A DNA stretch of 64,000 nt from Galeruca laticollis. Lineage: Eukaryota > Arthropoda > Insecta > Coleoptera > Chrysomelidae. The position numbers and the translations under genes are program-made. Positions within the stretch are counted from its first letter, which is position 1. Every line of letters begins with the position of its first letter. The stretch covers positions 266,779,709 through 266,843,708 of the forward strand of contig OY998175.1 of assembly GCA_963921935.1 (NCBI GenBank), written 5' to 3'. The notes under the pieces are model-generated. The model was not told where the DNA came from, did no database searches, and saw nothing but the letters and a program-made list of their open reading frames with translations. Below are positions 1 through 10,880 of the stretch, one piece after another.

Positions 1-1224
1 AGTTGTGTTTTTAATACATTTAAAAAACTATAAACACATATTTTTGAACCCCTATATCGAAATTTTGTGAAGATTTTGATATAATACATGCCAAAACAAA
101 ACTAAAAAAAATTTAATTTAGCGATTACTCTATTTTATTGAAATGTCCCATACGACCTTTTGGCTTTAAGGGGACAATATAACCAAATATTATATTAAAC
201 TAATAAAGGTAACATAAAGTCAATCCATTTTTTTTATTGAAGAAAAAACTGATAAAATCAACAATTCTCAAATTCAACGCCCCGTATCTCGAAAACTGGT
301 CATAGGACTGACTTCAGATTTCACACCTCACAATTCTCTGATGTATTTATCATATACTGACAAAATGGTGATATTTCACAGGGAAAATTTTGGAATACAA
401 GGTGTTCATGATTTTTCCACTTTTCTACAAACATAATAGTTTCTGATAAATGAACCACTCTGTATGCTTCGAAGCTTAGAGACACACATACGTTAATGGT
501 ATTATCCCTTCTGAAAACAATCTATTAGTACAGGGCGTTGAATTTATCCTTAAAAAAAATAATTTCATACTGTGGAATGTAAAAAATGTGTCCTATGCAA
601 TATTTTTCCACCAAAAAAACTGTATTGGAAATTATCTTTCGAATATTTCCTTTCATGGCGTCACAGTATAAAAAGTGATTTTTTGCAAAAAATTGCCATC
701 ACATATTTGTGAATTACCTTGTAAATATAAATATTTTTCGTAATACGAATTTGCTTATGCATTATTTAAATATGTACTAAGCGTATGTACACTACCGAAA
801 TGCAATCCAGCTACTGAGTGAAACAAAAAAATGCTCAAAAACTGGTCCATTTTCAACTTTAACACACTGTATCTCGAAAACAAATGATAGGATTTGGTTG
901 AGCCCGTGGACACTTTTGGTAACTTGGTCGAGTACAATAACATACCGAAGTTTCAGAAAATTTCACCGGTTGCCATTTTACATAAGAAAAGTGGGGGGTC
1001 CTCTCTTTGATAAAGTTAATGTTGATGAGATATTTTACTAATAAAATTCACCACGAAACAAGAAAAAGAAGTGAATGAAGTCTTCTTACCAATCTCATTT
1101 TGTATTAAATTCTATAATATCTAACTGCACTCACAACACTACTACCAATATAATAAATGTCAAATAAATAACATTTTTTTAAGCAGTTAAAAAAATGTAT
1201 CTGCTTATTTTTCTGCTACTTACG
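1..1224. other. AT-rich DNA without recognisable gene
   Basis: No convincing coding region is visible. Two stretches (about 270-440 and 840-990) share a similar phrase containing gtatctcgaaaac followed by a 'catagga/gatagga' segment, which suggests two diverged copies of one repeat. Short open frames here are at chance level for AT-rich DNA. Confidence 0.5.
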
Positions 1225-3300
1225 ATTTTTTGAAATTTAATGTCATCCCTTAAACTTGAAACTTCCCAAACTCATTTAATTTTCAAGGGAGGAAAAAAAG
1301 TCTACAGACTTTTTATGTATAACACAAGAGATAACCTCGCAGTCTTAGAAACCCACATTGCGGATGCAATAAATCGTGAACAAGAGGTGTTAGCCTGTGT
1401 CTTTGACATTGAAGCTGCATTTGACATTTTTTCATTTATCAGAGACTTTCTTAGTACTAGATCCTTTAGGGCCTCAGTAATTGGCTGCCTATCATTAACT
1501 CATGTCCAATAAGACGGTGTTCCCCAGGGCTCTATTACCAGCACTACATTATTCAATTTAGCTATTAGTCATTTATGTAACAATCTTCCCTCCCCTGTCA
1601 AATATACATGCTGCATATACAGACGACTTTGTTATCTACTGTCACGGCGCCTCGACACCCACTACATATAAACTCCTCGAATCTGCTGTAAACTTATTAC
1701 TTAGTAGGATATCTTCACTTGGACCTTTCATCTCCCCTATGAAATGAAAGCTCATAAGATTCAGCAGAAAAGCCCCATCCCCTTACTCTGATATTATAGT
1801 GAACAACCACCCTCTTCCAGTCGTCGAACACTGCAAAATTCTAGGAGTGATATTCGACCCCCACTTTCTTGGAAACACCATATCCGAGAAACCAGAGTAT
1901 ACTGCCTAAAACTCTTGAATAGAATCAAAACACTCTCTCACTATCAGTGGGGAGCTAGCGAATATACCTACCTGAAAGTATACATGGCTCTAATTCGATC
2001 CAAACTCGATTATGGCAGTATGTCAGCATCCAGAACATCCTGAAAACCCTCAACTCTATACACAATACTGCCATCTGATTTTGTTTAGGCGCATTTCGCT
2101 GTAGTCCAGACGAGAGCCTTGACCTTAAAGCCAATGATCCTCCACTCCACTCCACAGTTTCCTCACAGAATACCTCACATTCTTATCTCCCCACCACCCA
2201 TCCCGCGCATACATACCATTCCCCTCCTTTTTCAAACATTAATACCTCATACTCAATTATCCCTAATCAGCGCTGTCCCCATCCCACATAACTCACCCTG
2301 GACATACACACACTCCCAAGATGTAACATCTCACCCACCAAGTTCAGCAAGGAAGAAACCAGTCACGAACTGATAAAAAAATCCTTCTTAGAAATCCTAA
2401 TTTCGAAGAAATACGACCGGATCCTCTCCACTGACGCCTCTAAAACCGAGACTGGTGTCGGATGTACTGTTGCCACTCCGTGGGATCCTGCCGAATCCCA
2501 GCATTCACACCACTATTCGCTTTTCTACAAATCTTCAATTTTTGCGTAATCCACGATCAATAATTTTCTATTTGCACAGACTCTCTCTCATCTATTCAAT
2601 CCATCAACAATTTATTCACGAATCATTCCCTCGATCAACGCATCCACGATATTTATCAAACCCTTATTCCTCATGACGTGAGTATCACTATTATATGGAT
2701 ACCCTCACACATTGTTATAACTGGTAATGAAAACGCCGATCGCCTTGCTGAAGAAGCTGCCTCGTCCCCCACTACATCTGATATTCTGCAAATCTCTAGA
2801 GACCTAAAATTCGCTATGAGAAAACTTATACAGAAGAAATGGGTAATCAACTGGAACCATGACGTTACATTTTTAAGGAAAATACATCCGACTATTGAAC
2901 AGTTTGATATCCCCGATCTACGGAGAAACGAGAAGGTCGTCGCAAGAAGACTGCGTTTTGGTTATACACGACTCACCCATGGTCACCTTATAACCTCTTC
3001 CCCCCTCCAAACTGCCAACACTGCCAATCTCTTCTTGATATTCAACACATTCTCGTATATTGCCCCTATTATACAAAACGACGTTAGCAGCTTGGAATGA
3101 AAACCTACATTAAGGATATCCTAGCTAGTGCATACCAAATCACTATAACCATCCCTTTTCTAAAAGAAGAAAACCTTCTGAATCAAATTTAAAGATAAAT
3201 TATTTTCACATGATATATTTATAATCTATTGTAATTTACTGTACTTTGTGCTAATGGCCATAGGTGTCTCGAGCACGTTTAAATTAAATAAAAGAAACTT
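1225..3300 (+). pseudogene. Decayed LINE (I/Jockey type) ORF2: reverse transcriptase and RNase H
   Basis: Remains of a non-LTR retrotransposon polymerase, read in several frames. In order: an RT segment with the 'DNLAVLETHIADAI' and 'CVFDIEAAFD' type motifs (about 1330-1430), a deletion, the RT box 'DGVPQGS' (about 1513-1533), a broken YADD region (about 1610-1640), then an RNase H domain with 'LSTDASKTETGVGC' (about 2427-2468) and 'VSITIIWIPSHIVITGNENAD' split around 2678-2740. The C-terminal 'RRLRFGYTRLTHGH' segment (about 2948-2989) is typical of I/Jockey ORF2 ends. The 3' end at about 3250-3300 carries a 'gctaatggccataggtgt' tail and an A-rich end. The 5' part (apurinic endonuclease, ORF1) is absent, as expected for 5' truncation. 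Many stops and frameshifts: inactive. The RNase H supports an I-like or RNase H-bearing Jockey clade; the exact clade is inferred. Confidence 0.85.
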
Positions 3301-3682
3301 TTTTTCAGCTCTTGCCGGTGGTTGCAAACACTAAAACTTTTACACATCTTTATTATATCTTTGAAACTACATTATATCAAAAATGCTAAGTTGTTTCAAA
3401 AATATTGATATCAAACCTTATTTTACTGGACTATTAAGCCAAATATTAATCAAAATAATGATATTATTTTTTTTGATGTTACACTATATAAAATTAACAA
3501 TAACATAAAATCAGAATGGTGAACAAAACCTACCTAGTCCTCTAGAGATAAACTTCAATTCACGCCATCCTATCTGTTTACATAGGAGAAGCATCACAAT
3601 ATTTAGAACATAGAATAAAAAGTCATCAATACGTTAAAAAATAAAACAACAACAAACATTCTCGAAAAACGAACAAATATAA
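3301..3682. other. AT-rich spacer between LINE and Gypsy element M1
   Basis: No coding signal recognised. It ends with the bases ATAA, one half of the target-site duplication of the element that follows. Confidence 0.5.
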
Positions 3683-4131
3683 TGTTACGAACTCGCACAC
3701 CGAAGTAGATACTAAGTACGGTCCTGTAATATTATGTTAACGGTGTTAAAAAATGGCGAGCGTGCCGAATTCTGGGAAAGTCTACAGGAATTTTATGTGA
3801 CCGTTTTTTATAGACATGTTCTCAGAAGATATTTTAAGGATTGAGCCGGCATTCGAGAAATATCCCGAAAAAAGAATATTCCAGAAGGCCGACTAGTATA
3901 TAAAGAGACTACCTACTTGCCTCAGTCAGTGTATAAAGTGATCTCGTGAAATAAACAAGTCAACAAGTAAATAGTAGTGAATTGTTTATATAAATTAGTT
4001 TAAGTGCATATATTATGAATTATTGAATAGTTTAGTGATTAAATAAATTAAGTAACTGAACCTACCGTATGTATGAATTTATCCCACACATCAGGATAAA
4101 CTGTTTTTAAATAAATAAGAAAAACTTTACA
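3683..4131 (+). repeat. 5' LTR of Gypsy M1
   Basis: 449 bp from TG to CA. Its last 250 bp or so match the 3' LTR at 7370-7629, but about 190 bp of U3 (between the 'aaaaatgg' and 'tgaaataaacaag' segments) are present only here. Confidence 0.88.
3897..3930 (+). promoter_or_regulatory. Core promoter of the M1 LTR (TATA box and initiator)
   Basis: TATATAAA at 3897-3904 is followed about 25 bp downstream by 'ctcagtcagt' (3921-3930), which contains TCAGT, a good match to the arthropod initiator. The spacing fits a TATA-Inr promoter. This block is missing from the element's 3' LTR. Confidence 0.6.
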
Positions 4132-4150
4132 TTGGTGTCAGGTCTGGGGT
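4132..4150 (+). promoter_or_regulatory. Primer-binding site of Gypsy M1
   Basis: The sequence 'ttggtgtcaggtctgggg' follows the LTR end immediately, where the tRNA primer pairs. A near-identical segment is found in reverse at 31351-31373 in M2. I cannot assign the tRNA. Confidence 0.65.
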
Positions 4151-4175
4151 AATATAAATAAATATCTACGTAAAA

Positions 4176-4916
4176 ATGGCCAAGAGACTAAGTAACCTGA
4201 AAGTGTCTGAACTAAAGACAGAATTGGAAAATCGCGAGCTGGAAACGTCCGGTGAGAAGAGTGAGTTAGTAGAAAGACTCAAAGTGGCACTGGTATGTGA
4301 TGGCTTCGATCCCGAAACATTCTTAATTAAAGACGAGACTTCCACCTCAATCTCGTCAATTTCTGCCGATATTTCAACCATGAATGAGAAGATTTCTACT
4401 ATCAAGAACGATATTTCTACTAATATGGACGAGAAGATTTCCACTATGAAGAACGATATTTCTACTAAAATGGACGAGAAGATTTCCACTATGAAGAATG
4501 ACATTTCTGCCGATATCTTATCGTTAGAAAATGATATTGCTGCTGACGTCGCGAATAAAATTTCGTCTCTAAAATCAGACATTGGAAATAAGATGACAAC
4601 GATAGACGAGAAAAACAAGGAATTTGAGAGAAATGTGGCAGATTTAAGAACACAAAACACGCCAGCAGAAGAGAAGAAGATTGAACATATAAAACCCTGC
4701 AAGCCAGAAATGAATTCTAGGATAGAAGACATTGGCAGTTTTGCACGAGTCAAGACCCCAACATTCGATGGAAAGACATCGTGGACCAATTATGGGAAAC
4801 AGTTTGAAGCAGCTGCTAGAGTGAATAATTGGTCCGACATGGAGAAGGCTGTGAACTTAACTATCGCGCTTAAGGGAAATGCCTTAGACGTACTCCAGAC
4901 GATACCTCTAGAATAA
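4176..4916 (+). pseudogene. gag: M1 Gag: SAP-like domain, coiled coil, start of capsid
   Basis: A 246-codon frame starting about 45 bp after the LTR. Residues 5-38 (around 'LKVSELKTELENRELETSG' and 'KSELVERL') match the SAP helix-extended-helix motif, known elsewhere for DNA binding. Residues 60-165 form a heptad-rich coiled coil with near-identical tandem units of the 'EKISTMKNDIS' type. From about residue 188 a conserved capsid start is seen ('VKTPTFDGKTSWTNY'). The frame ends in a stop in mid-capsid; the next bases continue the homology in shifted frames. M2 carries the same SAP plus coiled-coil start. The SAP call rests on motif pattern only. Function in assembly or chromatin targeting is inference. 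Confidence 0.75.
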
Positions 4917-5469
4917 ACAGATGCCTTCGAGCAGCTGAAGAAGAGGTTGCATTGCGATATGATCACGAACATCTAGAGCACTTGTACCAATCCCAGCTGA
5001 AGAACCGAAGGCAGAAACGTGACGAAACCCCGATATGCAGAGGACGCTTCGATTAGCCCATCCCAAAACATTGGTCGATGCATTGACTGCTGCTCTTGAA
5101 TATGAAACAGCCACGAAGGATTCGCGGTACAACAAAGGTAGGACCATGCAGGAAGAAGGTGACGATGACAGACTTGACCAGATCGTGAACTTGTTGAAAG
5201 GTATGGCAGACAAGAAGCCGAAGAAGATCAAATTCCGAAAGTGTCGCGAGTTAGAGCACGTACGCAGTCCGTCTAAGCGTCCCAAAACTGCAACGCAAGA
5301 ACTCCAGTCACAGGGGAAATCAGACAGGGGTGAACATCGAGCTGAGGTGAATCACCGAAAATCTGACTCTCTGCCTAGACGGTCATGTCCTGTAGACTAT
5401 TCTCAATGCAACAAGTCGAAATCTAAGGAAGTTACAGTTTCAAGAGTTATAGTAGACAATGAAGAATGA
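4917..5469 (+). pseudogene. gag: M1 Gag remainder with damaged zinc knuckle
   Basis: Capsid homology continues after the stop but changes frame near 4955 ('RYDHEHLEHLYQSQLKNR') and then jumps, apparently by deletion, to the C-terminal capsid segment from 5035 ('LRLAHPKTLVDALTAALEYE'). A nucleocapsid region follows; its CCHC knuckle has lost cysteines (compare 'CCNCGELEHVRSSC' in M2 with 'FRKCRELEHVRSPS' here). The end of this frame (about 5370-5469, 'SLPRRSCPVDYSQCNKSKS') resembles the linker that normally follows RNase H in 412/mdg1-like pol. Gag therefore joins the pre-integrase linker directly. Confidence 0.75.
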
Positions 5470-6760
5470 TCACCCACCAGGATCAGAGAAGATCGGGAGA
5501 ATGATCCTCATCTAAAGGAGATTCGACAATGGAAGGAAGAAAATCGGCGACCTACATGGTAAGAAGTGTCAAGATTTTCACCGACACACTAGGCATATTG
5601 GGCTCAGTGGGACTCCCTTGTCCTGGAAGAAGGGCTGTTGAAAAGAGTCCTTGAAAACGATGATGGTTCCGAGATGGGGAGACACCTAGTTATCCCAAGA
5701 ACGAGAGTAGCTGAGGTACTGAAGAAGTTACACGACAGTCCATCGGGTGGTCATCTGGGAGTGAAGAAATCCCTTCAGCAAGTTCGTGAGAGGTTTTATT
5801 GGATGAACAGCTCGGATGATGTGAAGGACTGGTGTGAGAAATGTACGACATGTGCTACGAGTAATGGACCCATGAAACAATATAATGTTGGAAGACCTTT
5901 CGAAAGTATTACTTTAGACACCGCTGGACCATTTCCGATGACAGAATATGGTGGTAAATACATCCTGGTAGTAATGGATTATTTCACAAAGTGGGTGGAA
6001 ATTAATGCGATCCCGAATCAAGAGGTTTATGACCGTCGCAGATGTACTGGTGAAAGAATTCATCAGCCGATATGGAGTACCCTCGGAGGTCCACAGCGAT
6101 TAAGGAAGAAATTTCGAGAGCCAGTTATTTCGGGAAGTTTGTGACAAGCTGGGAATGAAGAAGACCAGGACAACAGCGCTGCATCCACAATCAGATGGGA
6201 TGGTTCAGAGAATGAACAGGACCATTGGAAAATACCTGTCCAAAGTAGTTTCCAGCTATCGGAGAGATTGGGACCAGTATATTTCCCTATTTGCACTGGC
6301 TTATTGACCTGCCGTGAATGAGTCCACGGGTGAAACACCTGCGAAAATCCTGTTTGGACATGAAATGAGGCTTACTTGTGACCTGGAATTTGGCTGTCGG
6401 CCTGGAGAAGATCTAGCAGGAGAAGACTACTAGATCCAATTGAGATGAAGGCTGGACGATATTCATGAATTAGTTCGAACAAATCTTTAAGTTGCCAGCG
6501 ACAGAATGAAAAGTCGGTACGACACGCAGGCCACTATAGGCGGTTTTAAATAAGGGGACAAAGTATGGTTACACAACCCGACGAGAAGAAAAGGATTTTC
6601 TCCAAAATTACAATAATCCTGAGAAGGTCCATACTTAATCAAGGAAAGGATCAATTATGTTATATATCGCATAAGCATAATACCCAACGGAAAACAAAAA
6701 GTAGTTCACCAAAATCGACTAGCGCCATTCGAAGACCATGAGAAAGGAGTAAACCATATT
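5470..6760 (+). pseudogene. M1 integrase (broken)
   Basis: Integrase follows Gag without protease or RT. The HHCC zinc-binding region and first core strand lie in the open frame 5638-6144 ('LHDSPSGGHLGVKKS', then two CxxC cysteines, then the first catalytic Asp in 'TLDTAGPFP'). The second catalytic Asp is followed by a stop near 6100. In the third motif the expected Glu is Gln (CAG at 6205-6207). In M2 the corresponding residues are D, D and E with 35 residues between the last two. The C-terminal domain up to 'VVHQNRLAPFE' (near 6700-6735) is recognisable but has about eight stops. Dead copy. Confidence 0.85.
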
Positions 6761-7369
6761 CGAGATGTGTCTGACCCCACCTTCGATGAATTTATGGGCG
6801 CGTATGGAGGTACCGGGAAAGCTAGATATGGAGTCACTTCAAAACAACGAAAAGATTTGTTCACTCTCCCGAAAGATTATTCACTGGCATACAACATCCC
6901 CTCCCGTATCGAGAACGCACGAGGGTTGGCAACCGTCTTTCGAAAGAAGTTTGGGCAGTTAGAAATCTTGAAGACCATATTCCAGCACCTGGCAAGACAC
7001 TGAGACTGAAACACATTTCGAGGTACGTCTTCTACGTGGTAGCTAAAAATGAATTTCAAGATCGATCTACCTACCGCGATGTGTGGGAATCACTTCGAAA
7101 CCTCCGAGACCATGTGTTGGAATCCAGTGTGAAGAAACGGGCTATGCCTAAGATAGCGAGTATCCAGTTGGATTGGTGAGTCATCAGAAACATGGTAGAG
7201 GTGATCTTCCAAGATATCGGTGTCCAGATATTAATTTGCAGCCGCAACCCCCGTTATCAATATCCGATGAAGACGGTGCCCTGTTATTTCCATAAGATCG
7301 AAAAGTGTAGAAATGGGGCCAGTTGCCGATTCAAACATCCAGGAGGAACTTCCATTAGGGAGGGGGTAA
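6761..7369 (+). pseudogene. M1 macrodomain and CCCH zinc finger tail
   Basis: Behind the integrase, the frame at 6767-7003 and its shifted continuation to about 7250 match TARG1/OARD1-like macrodomains: 'LFTLPKDYSLAYNIPSRI', 'ARGLATVFRKKFG', 'RYVFYVV', 'STYRDVWESLRNLRDH', 'AMPKIASIQLDW'. A frameshift near 6980 and a TGA after 'QLDW' break it. A CCCH finger with C-x7-C-x5-C-x3-H spacing is intact at about 7279-7338. The tail ends in the polypurine tract 'gggagggggtaa' (7358-7369). The macrodomain loop that in TARG1 carries the catalytic Asp is shortened, as in M2. No such fusion is part of the standard Gypsy pol layout. Confidence 0.8.
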
Positions 7370-7629
7370 TTTCACGAACTCGCACACCGAAGTAGATGCT
7401 AATTACTGTTCTGTAACCTTATGTTAACGGAGTTAAAAAAATGGTGAAATAAACAAGTCAACAAGTAAATAGTAGTGAAGTGTCTATATAAATTAGTTTG
7501 AGTGCATATATTGTGAATTAGTGAATAGTTTAGTGATTAAATAAATTAAGTAAGTGAACCTACCGTGTGTATGAATTTATCCCACCCATCAGGATAAACT
7601 GTTTTCAAATAAATAAGAAAAACATTACA
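7370..7629 (+). repeat. 3' LTR of Gypsy M1 (internally deleted)
   Basis: 260 bp against 449 bp for the 5' LTR. The first 70 bp and the last 190 bp match; the middle, including TATA box and initiator, is gone. It is followed by ATAA, the target-site duplication. Confidence 0.85.
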
Positions 7630-8075
7630 ATAAAGATAGTAAGTATGCGCCAAGTTAGAAAAGTGAGTTATTATTGGCCCATTAAAAACCGAGAAAGGCA
7701 GCTCGAGGTCTTTAATGGATCCGAGATATTAATACACTTTTCCACCGTGGCTCATATACTGGCATTTAATTTTTTTACATATTAGTTTTTAAAACTAAAA
7801 AGAATCGAATAAAATATGAATTTCTAAATTTTCTTAAAAATCAAATCATGCATGCTTCTATCAAATGTAAAAAACAAACGTCAGTTAATAATCTTTTGCT
7901 GGTGGTCAAGCTAAAAATGAGCGATTCTAGTTGTTGGTAATCCTGCAGAAATTATAGCAGGGGCCGAAGAAGTGGATTGCCAAAAAAATTACAGGTATTA
8001 TATGGACAAGTCAAGTGATTTTAATTTTTGCATAGGTAGGTAGATATGACCATTAAATAAGTAAGTAATAGCAGT
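7630..8075. other. AT-rich DNA without recognisable gene
   Basis: No coding or repeat signal that I can name. Confidence 0.45.
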
Positions 8076-8193
8076 TTGTACAAGTGCGCGAAGCGTCACT
8101 TTTCCCACAAGCGCAGAAGTTTGTGGCACGAGTCGTAAGGCGAGTGCCGCAAATCCAGCGAGCGGGAAAAGTGCTTTGCGTACGAGTTGTACA
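8076..8193. repeat. GC-richer imperfect palindrome
   Basis: Outer arms 'gtacaagtgcgcg ... cacttttccc' and 'gggaaaagtg ... gagttgtac' are complementary with interruptions. An inner hairpin pairs 'tttgtggcac' with 'gtgccgcaaa'. The stretch is far richer in CG than its surroundings. It resembles, in style, the palindromes at 22.1, 54.3, 63.1 and 63.7 kb. The nearby bases at 8430-8520 repeat parts of it ('gtgcggaaaagtgac', 'gcgtacttttccc'). Confidence 0.7.
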
Positions 8194-9990
8194 CAATATT
8201 TTTTCTACAACCACGATTATTAATGAGACAAAAAAGTAAATTATTTTTATTTAAACTTTGAACTGAAACTATTTAAGAAATGAATATAGAAAAATCGGGT
8301 AAACGTGATCAATTTGTTATGCCTGGTGTTTCTTTTTTTTATAATAAGTTTTCATTAATTGAAATATTAATGTCTGTCAACGAAGTTCACTATAAAGATA
8401 ATGTTACGATTGTTAAAAGTCATTTGAAATTAACACTTTCGTGCGGAAAAGTGACATTTCTGTACGAAAACCATAACGCGTACTTTTCCCATTGAAGTGA
8501 TTACTTTTCTAACGGATATCTAAGAAAAGGCCTGCTTAGCCTATAAAAATTTCTGTAGAAAAACTTGTTTTGCATAGTGGTTGTAGCAAAACGTATTTAT
8601 CGAACTGAATGCAGGTAATGTCTTATTTTCATATAGTAAATAATATGTTTATTTATCAGGGTTGTCAATGTCAAATAATATTTTGATAAAGGCCTAAATT
8701 AAGCCGAAACGTCAAAAGAATATTTCTATAAAAAATATGTTATTCATTAAAATCGACTAAAAATAAAGACAATTTATCCAAGAAAAAATATATAAAAGTT
8801 TAAGTATTTAATTAACTGAGTAATATATTTTTTACTGATAGTATGTATAATTTATTGCATAAAGTGTTTTTTATAGAAATATATTTTGTCGTTTAAGTAC
8901 AAATTTCCTGTGAAGACATTAAGCAAAGCTGGTAACGTAACTAAAACAGACTAGAAGCTCAAAAAAGGTACAACGATAATCCGCACATCACAATATAATA
9001 AACATTTACCTTTCACTCTTAATGATGGATCACTTTAGCTACCAGTATGTGTTTTATTTAATAAATTAAATTATTATATCAATTTTTTCAATCCGCAAAC
9101 TATTGGATTATTCCAAAATTTATATAAATGGTCCTCTTCTTGCGTAGGCGATATATTAATGAACCGTGATGTTTTGTTGCCAATATAGATAATGTTGTAT
9201 TAAACCTTAGCAATATTGCCCTTCAAAAGGCAGCTAGCTGTTTTAAAAGATACGCCAGTTACCCTTTGATGAGCCCTACAGCAGAAAGTTGTAACATACT
9301 CCAAGTGTCCATTTCCAACTAGCTTCTAACTGAAAAAGAGTTCATTTGCAATACTAATCGATATATTTGTGGTTCAACGTCGAGTCAATTGTTAATCAAA
9401 TAATATAATCAAATGTTGTTAAGATATGGTACTACAATAATATACTGGTTATATATTGTATAAATAATATTTATATTTAACTTATAATAAATGTAAAAAT
9501 TTTAAAGTTTCAGACTATAGCGTTATCTGAAAGATTAGTAGATCCCATTGATAGACAAAATCTTCATTTTTATACTTAGAAGACCGTTTGAAACAAACTA
9601 TTCTTAGATTAACATGTCATGGATAATTATGTATCAAGAATCTTCTTATCGATTTCGAGTTCTTTCAACGTCTGGTATTTTTTGTCACAAATGTGCAATC
9701 TCCTTTAGTATATTAGTGTGGGTGTTTTCCAGATTTTAATCAGAAATTAGGAATTTAGATATGAATAGGCAAAAATAACATTCAGGAATACTACAATAAA
9801 TGTACTGTATATTCGAACAAAGATGTTTCGTTTTCATTCGTAATAACAAATCGCACTGCTAGAGAAACACTGTCACAACTCAAAATATCATATTTTTAAG
9901 GAAATACAAAATAGAGAAATTAATCTTAATTTTATTTCAATTTTAGGAAACTTATGTTTAATAAAATAAAGATAAATATATAAAAAAGTT
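8194..9990. other. AT-rich DNA, one hammerhead-like Penelope motif
   Basis: Apart from the motif at 8681-8712, no gene is recognised. The small frame at 8280-8495 overlaps sequence similar to the neighbouring palindrome and shows no known domain. Confidence 0.4.
8681..8712 (+). ncRNA. Degenerate hammerhead-like motif (Penelope terminal signature)
   Basis: 'ttgataaa' is followed by a short hairpin 'ggcctaaattaagcc' and then 'gaaacgtc'. This follows the order of a hammerhead core (CUGANGA, helix II, GAAAC, GUC), with two changes in the first box. Penelope-like elements are known to carry hammerhead ribozymes in their terminal repeats. It is probably an inactive relic. Confidence 0.4.
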
Positions 9991-10510
9991 ATTTTTGAAG
10001 TGTTATTTCAGTTTTGTGTTAACGTTTTGCTCAATTAAAACTCTTTAGCCACTGGAGAGGCCTAAAATTTTGAGTTGTATAATTGTTCGTCTAATTTCGG
10101 TTATAAATTTGACTAGCGGTGACATAATGATATTTTTCTTTAAAAAACCTGACTTATATAAAAAAGATAGTTTCATTATACCGAGAATTGCATCTCGAGA
10201 GAAACCCAGTGTAAACTTCTGTTGTCAAATATTGGCCCCCCTATGGATTTTTGAAGAAAAGGTCTAAGGTTTACTGAAGTACAACATGACCTCTACCTAA
10301 AGTTGTACCCCTAAGTAGAAAAAGTAATTATCTTACTATTTAAAATGAAAATAACTGTTTCTAGATAATTCCACATCATATTGAGAAAATGTTAATTATT
10401 TCGATATTAAATATCATCGTCAGAATGACAGAGGTTACTTTTAATTTGATGCCTACATGATGTTTATTAATTATTTTAGGCTAGACCTTGTGATTGACTT
10501 AATATATATT
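9991..10510 (-). repeat. Penelope-type terminal segment, inverted relative to 15993-16330
   Basis: The reverse complement of about 10350-10500 matches 16000-16210: 'ttctagataattccaca', 'gatattaaatat.atcgtcagaatg', 'tttgatgcctac.tgat', 'ggctagacc', 'ttgtgattgactta'. Weaker similarity extends to about 10020 ('gccactggagagg', 'ctctttagc'). The two arms face each other across 5.5 kb that contains other transposons. Confidence 0.75.
10352..10432 (-). ncRNA. Hammerhead-ribozyme-like core in Penelope terminal repeat
   Basis: On the minus strand: CTGACGA (10417-10423), a 5-bp helix II closing TTA (gatat/atatc), GAAA (10399-10402), then a helix III formed by TAATT and AATTA about 20 nt apart, followed by TC giving an AUC cleavage triplet (10364-10370). 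Order and spacing fit a hammerhead. Helix I is weak next to the cleavage site, so activity is doubtful. The same core occurs at 16081-16200. Confidence 0.5.
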
Positions 10511-10584
10511 AATATAAAATAGAAGAGGATAGAACAATTTCTTTCAAAACAGAAAGTAATGTGAGTACAATAATGTTAAAAGTA

Positions 10585-10880
10585 AAAACAAAAATATTCC
10601 CATTAAAGAAGTCTTGTATATATAAACTTAAATGTCCAGAATGTAATGCTGTCTATTTGGGTCAAACCCATAGAAACTTTGAAATCAGATACACATAACA
10701 ATTACGAGTATACAGATTAAAACAACCAGATATACCCAATTGCGCAAAACATATACTTGACACCTATCACAGAAGTAGAAGTACTACATATTTGTGATAA
10801 GAAACAAGAACTGGATTTCCTTGAAGAATTGGAAATTAGATGACACTAAAGAAACCCACAATAGTCGTCAGTGAACGGAT
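10585..10880 (+). pseudogene. Penelope-like GIY-YIG endonuclease fragment
   Basis: The plus-strand translation near 10613-10690 reads 'CIYKLKCPECNAVYLGQTHR' followed by 'NFEIRYT', a clear GIY-YIG nuclease start with the CxxC zinc-binding pair typical of Penelope endonucleases. A stop follows at about 10698, and weak homology to the C-terminal part continues to about 10850. No RT domain lies upstream; instead there is a terminal segment in opposite orientation. Inactive. Confidence 0.7.

Larger units (their letters stand above)
3683..7629 (+). mobile_element. Gypsy-type LTR retrotransposon M1 (decayed, RT-less, macrodomain-bearing)
   Basis: A 3.95-kb LTR element. The 5' LTR starts TGTTACGAACTC at 3683 and the 3' LTR starts at 7370 right after a purine-rich tract. 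A 4-bp duplication ATAA flanks the element (3679-3682 and 7630-7633), as in Gypsy insertions. Internal order: primer-binding site, gag with SAP-like motif and coiled coil, damaged zinc knuckle, integrase, macrodomain, CCCH finger, polypurine tract. Protease, RT and RNase H are not present anywhere between the zinc knuckle and the integrase. Numerous stops and frameshifts show that it is an old copy. The same architecture recurs at 27753-31792 (M2). Confidence 0.9.

Noticed and set aside
4166..4789. 207-codon minus-strand frame opposite to M1 gag
   Set aside because: Antisense shadow of the repetitive coiled coil; Ser/Ile/Phe-rich composition follows from the repeat.
10070..10267. 65-codon plus-strand frame between Penelope segments
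   Set aside because: No recognisable domain, and one arm-specific insertion in repeat sequence explains it.
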